Assembly (NCBI RefSeq): GCF_003355005.1
Contig: NZ_CP029985.1
Location: 3,281,475 to 3,345,474, forward strand
Length of the DNA stretch: 64,000 nucleotides
From: Sphingomonas sp. FARSPH
GTDB taxonomy: Bacteria > Pseudomonadota > Alphaproteobacteria > Sphingomonadales > Sphingomonadaceae
Reading direction: 5' to 3'
Below the pieces are notes generated by a model. That model did not search any database. It was not told where the DNA came from and saw only the letters and a program-made list of their open reading frames with translations. The position numbers and the translations under genes were made by a program. Shown one piece after another: positions 59,695-64,000 of this stretch (its first letter is position 1; every line of letters begins with the position of its first letter).

Positions 59695-60603
59695 TTACGC
59701 CGCCTCCGCCACCTTGTGCGTCGACGCCGCGTAGATTTCATCGATCGCAGCACCCAGCGCCGCGTCGAATTCCGCATCGCTCATCTGCGCGCGCAGGTCC
59801 TCGAGCAGCGCGCGGCTGAAGCTGGCGATCATGCCGTCGTTCTTCGCCAGCTCGGCGCAGGCATCGGCGCGGTTGTATCCGCCCGACAGCGCGACGACGC
59901 GCAGCACCTTGGGATGCGCGATCAGCGCGTCGTAGCTGCCCGCCTTCGCCGGCAGCGACAGCTTCAGCATCACCGTCTTGCCGACCGCGAGCGTGTCGAG
60001 CGCCTTCAGCAGTTCCTCGACCAGGATCGCGTCCGCCTCGGCGCGCTCGGCGCTCTTGATGTTCACCTCGGGCTCGATGATCGGCATCAGGCCGCACGCG
60101 ATCACCTCGTCGGCGACCGCGAACTGCTGGCGCACGATCGCGGCGATGCCCTCGCGATCGGCGAGGTTCACCACCGATCGCTCCTTCGTGCCGAACACGC
60201 CCAGCTCGCGCGCGCGGCCGAGCAGGTCGGCAAGGCCCGGGATCGGCTTCATCAGCTGGACGCCGTTCGCCTCGTCCTCCAACCCCTTGTCGATCTTCAG
60301 GAACGGCACGACGCCCCGGTCGTGCAGTGCGGTCGGCACCGGCTTGCCGTCGGCCTCGCCGTCCATGGTGCGCTCGAACAGGATCGCGCCCAGCACCTTG
60401 TCGCCGGTGAAGGCGGGCGAGGTGATGATCCGCACGCGCATCTGGTGGATCAGGTCGAACATCTCGGCATCGGTCGACCAGGCGCCCTCTTCGATGCCAT
60501 AGCCTTTCAGCGCCTTGGGCGTGGAGCCGCCCGACTGGTCGAGCGCGGCGATGAAGCCGTGCCCCTCGCGCATCTTCGCGGTCATTGCGGCGGTATCCAT
60601 CAT
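59695..60603 (-). CDS. class I fructose-bisphosphate aldolase
   Basis: A 302-residue Schiff-base aldolase. The N-terminus (MTAKMREGHGFIAALDQSGGSTPKAL), IEPEVNIKS (catalytic-acid segment) and MLKLSLPAKAG with the Schiff-base Lys (about residue 215) match the bacterial class I family related to FbaB/animal aldolase. No zinc His motifs of class II are present. Tandem ATGs occur; 60603 has AGGAG eight bases upstream. It converts fructose-1,6-bisphosphate to two trioses and lies near pgk and gap. A 12-bp palindrome (60630-60641) sits upstream. Confidence 0.92.
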   Translation of the reverse strand: MMDTAAMTAKMREGHGFIAALDQSGGSTPKALKGYGIEEGAWSTDAEMFDLIHQMRVRIITSPAFTGDKVLGAILFERTMDGEADGKPVPTALHDRGVVPFLKIDKGLEDEANGVQLMKPIPGLADLLGRARELGVFGTKERSVVNLADREGIAAIVRQQFAVADEVIACGLMPIIEPEVNIKSAERAEADAILVEELLKALDTLAVGKTVMLKLSLPAKAGSYDALIAHPKVLRVVALSGGYNRADACAELAKNDGMIASFSRALLEDLRAQMSDAEFDAALGAAIDEIYAASTHKVAEAA

Positions 60604-60629
60604 CCCCGTATCTCCTGTTCTATCGCGAC

Positions 60630-60641
60630 GCATACGTATGC
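60630..60641. promoter_or_regulatory. 12-bp perfect palindrome upstream of fba
   Basis: GCATACGTATGC is fully symmetric and sits 27 bases before the fba ATG, in the 143-base divergent region between fba and the TlpA-like gene. It could be an operator for a dimeric regulator. The only other palindromic structure nearby is the GC-rich 60645-60680 stretch. Confidence 0.35.
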
Positions 60642-60747
60642 AGCGCCGCTGGTAGCGGGCGCGCCGCGGCGCGGCAATCGCCCGCGTCGCGCGCTTGACG
60701 CCGGCCCCGCGCCTGTGGCCTGTTGTTTTACCCAGGGGGGACGAACG

Positions 60748-61269
60748 ATGAACCGCATCCGCACAGCACTGGCCGCTGCCTTGCTCGCCGTGACCTGGCT
60801 TGTCGCGGGTGCAGCGCCGCCTCCTCCCACCGCCGGCACCGATCTGGTCGGCAAGCCGGCCCCCGGTTTCGAACTGACGCTGATCGACGGCAGCAAGGTG
60901 AAACTGTCGGACCTGCGTGGCCAGGTCGTGGTGCTCAACTTCTGGGCGACGTGGTGCGTCCCGTGCCGCACCGAACTGCCGATGCTCGACGGTTATTATC
61001 GCGCGCAGCAGAAGCACGGCCTGCGCGTGTTCGCCGCGACGACGGAGGATTCGCTGCCGATATTCCGGCTGAAACCGCTGTTCGCGGCGATGGCGATCAC
61101 CCCGGTCCGCCGGATCAGGGGCGATTATGCGCCGATCGGCGGCGCGATCCCGACCAACTACGTCATCGATCGCGCCGGCGTCGTGCGCTATGCCAAGGCG
61201 GCCGCGCTCGACGTCGACGACCTCAACCGCGTCCTCGTCCCCCTGCTCCGCGAGGCCCCGCCGACCTGA
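60748..61269 (+). CDS. TlpA-like periplasmic thioredoxin
   Basis: A 173-residue thioredoxin-fold protein with a signal peptide (residues 1-23). The active site is WATWCVPCRTELPML (CxxC, about residues 71-74), and the cis-Pro lies in GGAIPTNYVID (about 135). The layout fits TlpA/ResA-type reductases that maintain cysteines in cytochrome c or copper-centre maturation. No cytochrome genes are adjacent. CTTGAC occurs upstream at 60694-60699 with no convincing -10. It is the only plus-strand gene in the 36-64 kb stretch. Confidence 0.88.
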   Translation: MNRIRTALAAALLAVTWLVAGAAPPPPTAGTDLVGKPAPGFELTLIDGSKVKLSDLRGQVVVLNFWATWCVPCRTELPMLDGYYRAQQKHGLRVFAATTEDSLPIFRLKPLFAAMAITPVRRIRGDYAPIGGAIPTNYVIDRAGVVRYAKAAALDVDDLNRVLVPLLREAPPT

Positions 61270-61289
61270 GCGCGCCGCGACGGGCGCGC
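61270..61289. terminator. hairpin between convergent tlpA-like gene and pgk
   Basis: GCGCGCC (61270-61276) pairs with GGCGCGC (61283-61289), a 7-bp stem with a 6-base loop, starting at the base after the TlpA-like stop. It sits between two converging genes, so it may serve both. No U-tract. Confidence 0.4.
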
Positions 61290-61295
61290 CCCGAC

Positions 61296-62486
61296 TCAGC
61301 GCGCGAGCGCCGCGACGCCGGGCAGTTCCTTGCCTTCCATCCATTCCAGGAACGCGCCGCCCGCGGTCGAGACGAAGGTGAAATCCTCCGCCACGCCCGC
61401 CTGGTTGAGCGCCGCGACGGTGTCGCCGCCGCCCGCGACGGAAACGAGCGTCCCCTCCTGCGTCAGCGCGGCGGCGGTGCGTGCCAGGCTGACGGTGGCG
61501 ACATCGAACGGTGGCGTCTCGAACGCGCCCATCGGCCCGTTCCACACCAAAGTGCGACAGTTTTTCAGCACGTCGCCCAGCGCTTCGACCGCGCTCGGCC
61601 CGACGTCGAGGATCATCTCGTCCGCGGCGACTTCGTGGACGTTGACCGTGCGCGTCGCGGGGTTCGGCCGGAACTCGGTGGCAACGACGACGTCATAGGG
61701 CAGGTGGACGGTGCAATTCGCCGCATCCGCCGCGTCCAGAATCTCCTCCGCCGTCCCGGTCAGGTCGTGCTCGCACAGCGACTTGCCGACGTCGACGCCG
61801 CGTGCCGCGAGGAAGGTGTTGGCCATGCCGCCGCCGATGATCAGATGATCGACCTTGCCGACGAGGTGCTTCAGCACGTCGAGCTTGGTGGACACCTTCG
61901 CGCCGCCGACCACCGCGGCGACGGGATGCTCGGGCTTGCCCAGCGCCTTCTCGAGCGCATCGAGCTCCGCCTCCATCGCGCGCCCCGCAAACGCCGGCAG
62001 CACATGCGCCAGCCCCTCGGTCGAGGCATGCGCACGATGCGCCGCCGAAAAGGCATCGTTGACGTAAAGGTCGCCGATTTCGGCAAATTTTGCCGTGGTT
62101 TGCGGGTCGTTCTTCTCTTCGCCCGCGAAGAAGCGCGTATTCTCGAGTACCGCGATCTCGCCCGGCTGCATCTGCGCCACCGCGTCGCCCGCACCGTCCC
62201 AATCGATGAAGCGCACCGGCCGGCCCAGCACCTGCGCATAGGGTTCGACGATCATCGCCAGCGACATGGCGGGGTCGGGCTGCCCCTTGGGACGGCCGAA
62301 ATGCGCGAGCACCAGCACCTTGGCGCCGCGATCGGCGAGTTCGGTGACGGTCGCCAGCGTCGCGCGCAGCCGTGTGTCGTCGGTCACCCGCCCGTCCGCC
62401 ATCGGCACGTTCAGGTCCTCGCGCACCAGCACGCACTTGCCCGCGACATCGCCCATATCGTCGAGCGTCTTGAAGGGCTTGGTCAT
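61296..62486 (-). CDS. pgk: phosphoglycerate kinase
   Basis: A 396-residue two-domain kinase making ATP from 1,3-bisphosphoglycerate. Recognisable are VLVREDLNVPMADGRVTDDTR (substrate loop), AHFGRPKG, LENTRFFAGEEKND, AAVVGGAKVSTKLDVL, IIGGGMANTF and the GGGDTVAALN hinge near the C-terminus. The start is ATG 62486, overlapping the MOSC gene stop (ATGA). Standard length. Confidence 0.96.
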   Translation of the reverse strand: MTKPFKTLDDMGDVAGKCVLVREDLNVPMADGRVTDDTRLRATLATVTELADRGAKVLVLAHFGRPKGQPDPAMSLAMIVEPYAQVLGRPVRFIDWDGAGDAVAQMQPGEIAVLENTRFFAGEEKNDPQTTAKFAEIGDLYVNDAFSAAHRAHASTEGLAHVLPAFAGRAMEAELDALEKALGKPEHPVAAVVGGAKVSTKLDVLKHLVGKVDHLIIGGGMANTFLAARGVDVGKSLCEHDLTGTAEEILDAADAANCTVHLPYDVVVATEFRPNPATRTVNVHEVAADEMILDVGPSAVEALGDVLKNCRTLVWNGPMGAFETPPFDVATVSLARTAAALTQEGTLVSVAGGGDTVAALNQAGVAEDFTFVSTAGGAFLEWMEGKELPGVAALAR

Positions 62487-62962
62487 AAAAGCTGTCCTTG
62501 AAAGGGATCGAGGATGACGACGGCATCGCCGATCGCGATGCGTCCGCCGCGTTTCACGCGCGTACACGCGCCGCCGCGCCAGTCGGGGGTCAGCGCCGCC
62601 TTCAAACCGGGCGCGATGGTTTCCATGCGGCTGCACGGATCGCATTCGACGGTGATTTCGAGCACGACGTCGCGCCCGACGCCGATCAGCGTACCGGCCA
62701 CCTGCGGCAAATCCAGGTGATCGATCAACAGGTTTGCACGGCGTTCCTGCCACGCGATGGCACGGCCGACCTCGGCCATCGCCGCGTCCCAGTCGCCGCG
62801 CTCCATCAGCGTCACCTGCCGCCGCCCGCGCCCGCCGGGCTTCACCGCCCCGCGGAAATCACCGGCCAGCCCCGCCTCGACGGAAACGTCGACATGGTCG
62901 ATCGTCTCCATCGGCGCCTTGGGGAAGCCATGCCGCGCGATGCCGGCGAGGACGCCTGGCAT
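62483..62962 (-). CDS. MOSC domain protein
   Basis: A 159-residue protein of the MOSC fold. Typical stretches are VSVEAGLAGDFRG (conserved GL-GD), RQVTLMERGDWDAAM and VGRDVVLEITVECDPCSRM; the Cys (about residue 114) is the conserved MOSC cysteine used for sulfur binding. I used ATG 62962 (MPGVLAGIARHGFPKAPM), preceded by a GGGAGAGGGGG Shine-Dalgarno; an upstream start would run into the repeat at 62978-63056. It separates gap from pgk and is coupled to pgk (ATGA). Its substrate is unknown; MOSC proteins handle sulfur/molybdenum-cofactor chemistry. Confidence 0.88.
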   Translation of the reverse strand: MPGVLAGIARHGFPKAPMETIDHVDVSVEAGLAGDFRGAVKPGGRGRRQVTLMERGDWDAAMAEVGRAIAWQERRANLLIDHLDLPQVAGTLIGVGRDVVLEITVECDPCSRMETIAPGLKAALTPDWRGGACTRVKRGGRIAIGDAVVILDPFQGQLL

Positions 62963-62977
62963 GTACGCCCCCTCTCC

Positions 62978-63056
62978 CGTTCGGGCTGAGCCCGTCGAAG
63001 CCCTGTCCTTGCCTTCCGGAGAAGCAGACAGCCCTTCGACAAGCTCAGGGTGAACG
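62978..63056. repeat. REP-like paired-hairpin element between gap and the MOSC gene
   Basis: Arms 62978-63007 (CGTTCGGGCTGAGCCCGTCG...) and 63027-63056 are inverted copies with seven mismatches in 30, spaced by 19 bases. The CTGAGC..GTCGAAG core and its partner TTCGACAAGCTCAG are the familiar sphingomonad dispersed repeat. It lies 36 bases downstream of the gap stop on the minus strand. Confidence 0.85.
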
Positions 63057-63092
63057 AACGCAATGGCTGCCACGTACTTGTAAAGCCGTGAC

Positions 63093-64000
63093 TTACAGGA
63101 ACTTCGCCATCGCCGTCGCGGTGTCGACCATGCGGTTGGAGAAGCCCCATTCGTTGTCGTACCAGCTGACGACGCGGACCAGCTTGCCGTCGATCACCGC
63201 GGTCTCCAGACTGTCGACGGTCGACGACTGCGGCGAATGCATCAGGTCGATCGAGACGAGCGGCTCGTCCGAATAGACCAGCACGCCCTTCAGCGGGCCG
63301 TCCTCCGCCGCCGCCTTGAGCAAAGCATTGACCTCGTCGCGGGTCACGTCACGCGCGGGGGTGAAGGTCAGGTCGACCAGGCTGACGTCGGGCACCGGCA
63401 CGCGGATCGCCGATCCGTCCAGCTTGCCCTTCAGTTCGGGCAGCACCTCGCCCACTGCGCGCGCCGCGCCCGTCGTCGTCGGGATCATGCTCATCGCCGC
63501 CGCGCGCGCACGGCGCAGGTCCGGGTGGATCTGGTCGAGGATCTTCTGGTCGTTGGTATAGGCGTGCACCGTCGTCATCAGACCGCGTTCGATGCCGATC
63601 GCATCGTTCAGCACCTTGGCGACCGGCGCCAGGCAGTTGGTGGTGCACGACGCGTTCGACACGATCGTATGCTCGGCGCTCAGCTTGTCGTGGTTGACGC
63701 CGTAGACGACGGTCAGGTCGACGTTCTTGCCGGGGGCGGAGATCAGCACCTTCTTGGCGCCCGCATCCAGATGCTTCTGGCACGATGCGCGGTCGGTGAA
63801 GAAGCCGGTGCATTCCAGCACCAGGTCGACGCCCAGTTCGGCATGCGGCAGGTTGGCGGGATCGCGCTCGGCCGTCACGCGGATGCGCTTGCCGTCGATG
63901 ACCAGGTCCTGCCCTTCGGCGGTGACGGTGCCGGGATACTTGCCGTGCACGCTGTCACGGCTGAACAGCCAGGCGTTCGACTTGGCGTCCGCCAGGTCGT
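63093..64000 (-). CDS. gap: glyceraldehyde-3-phosphate dehydrogenase, type I (5' end outside window)
   Basis: About 302 C-terminal residues of GAPDH, running off the window edge. The catalytic motif SNASCTTNCLAPV, HAYTNDQKILDQIHPDLRRAR, GAARAVGEVLPELKGKLDG, and WYDNEWGFSNRM are complete. Upstream of the catalytic domain the frame remains open through SNAWLFSRDSVHGKYPG to the edge, so the missing part is only the N-terminal NAD-binding strand region (about 35 residues). It oxidises glyceraldehyde-3-phosphate in glycolysis or the reverse in gluconeogenesis and heads the gap-MOSC-pgk group. Confidence 0.96.
   Translation of the reverse strand, partial: DLADAKSNAWLFSRDSVHGKYPGTVTAEGQDLVIDGKRIRVTAERDPANLPHAELGVDLVLECTGFFTDRASCQKHLDAGAKKVLISAPGKNVDLTVVYGVNHDKLSAEHTIVSNASCTTNCLAPVAKVLNDAIGIERGLMTTVHAYTNDQKILDQIHPDLRRARAAAMSMIPTTTGAARAVGEVLPELKGKLDGSAIRVPVPDVSLVDLTFTPARDVTRDEVNALLKAAAEDGPLKGVLVYSDEPLVSIDLMHSPQSSTVDSLETAVIDGKLVRVVSWYDNEWGFSNRMVDTATAMAKFL

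Noticed and set aside
62963..63073. Longer MOSC protein starting at 63073
   Set aside because: It would translate the paired-hairpin repeat; ATG 62962 has a good Shine-Dalgarno.

Overview
The window reads as chromosomal core sequence from a sphingomonad (Alphaproteobacteria, Sphingomonadales; Sphingomonas-like). The basis is very high GC, abundant TonB-dependent receptors, start/stop overlaps of the GTGA/ATGA/TGATG type, the neighbourhood trpGDC-moaC-moeA-lexA | comEC | gltX-gltA, the nuoA-N-birA-coaX-rnj-DUF1467 run, a GTTC-N7-GTTC type SOS operator, and short paired-hairpin repeats of the kind scattered through sphingomonad genomes. There is no sign of phage, transposase, plasmid, CRISPR, rRNA or tRNA. 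No stretch longer than about 300 bases lacks a gene. The longest gaps (55418-55531 plus repeat, 56432-56589, 60604-60747, 19176-19321, 3680-3849) are under about 205 bases.

Layout. 1-5.5 kb: tail of a TonB receptor and a histidine acid phosphatase, a DUF2141 protein, and a surface-glycan-like trio (ArnT/PMT-type GT-C, GT2, NaxD/HpnK-type deacetylase). 5.5-9.4 kb: a FecI-FecR-STN TonB receptor signalling unit. 9.4-15.2 kb: rimO, a serine hydrolase plus M17 aminopeptidase pair, a TonB-like protein and tpiA. 15.3-24.1 kb: ppiD-trpE, then trpG-trpD-trpC-moaC-moeA and lexA. trpC is frameshifted at a G7 tract. 24.1-29.3 kb: comEC, gltX, gltA and a small coupled membrane protein.

29.3-35.7 kb is the most unusual stretch. 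It holds a histidine-kinase-like protein lacking the phosphoacceptor His, a DUF2336 protein, a nucleotidyltransferase-like/membrane fusion whose lipid-synthase motif is degenerate, an Hpt-like protein also lacking its His, and, divergently, a 764-residue two-TM coiled-coil protein resembling polarity factors in architecture. This could be a pseudo-phosphorelay scaffold, but that is inference.

36-55.4 kb (minus strand) holds DUF1467, RNase J, coaX, birA and the complete 14-gene complex I operon nuoA-N. Three extra genes are embedded in it by translational coupling: a 76-aa coiled coil between nuoD and nuoE, a 239-aa secreted protein between nuoF and nuoG, and a 40-aa single-TM protein between nuoH and nuoI. 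A paired-hairpin repeat interrupts nuoK/nuoL, and NuoL carries a His-rich loop.

55.6-64 kb (mostly minus): an inositol monophosphatase-like enzyme, efp, an M23 peptidase, an L,D-transpeptidase, thiE and class I fba, then a thioredoxin-like TlpA protein on the plus strand, then pgk, a MOSC protein coupled to pgk, and gap (5' end outside the window). With tpiA at 14.4 kb these supply the triose part of glycolysis and gluconeogenesis; gltA and complex I connect to the TCA cycle and respiration.
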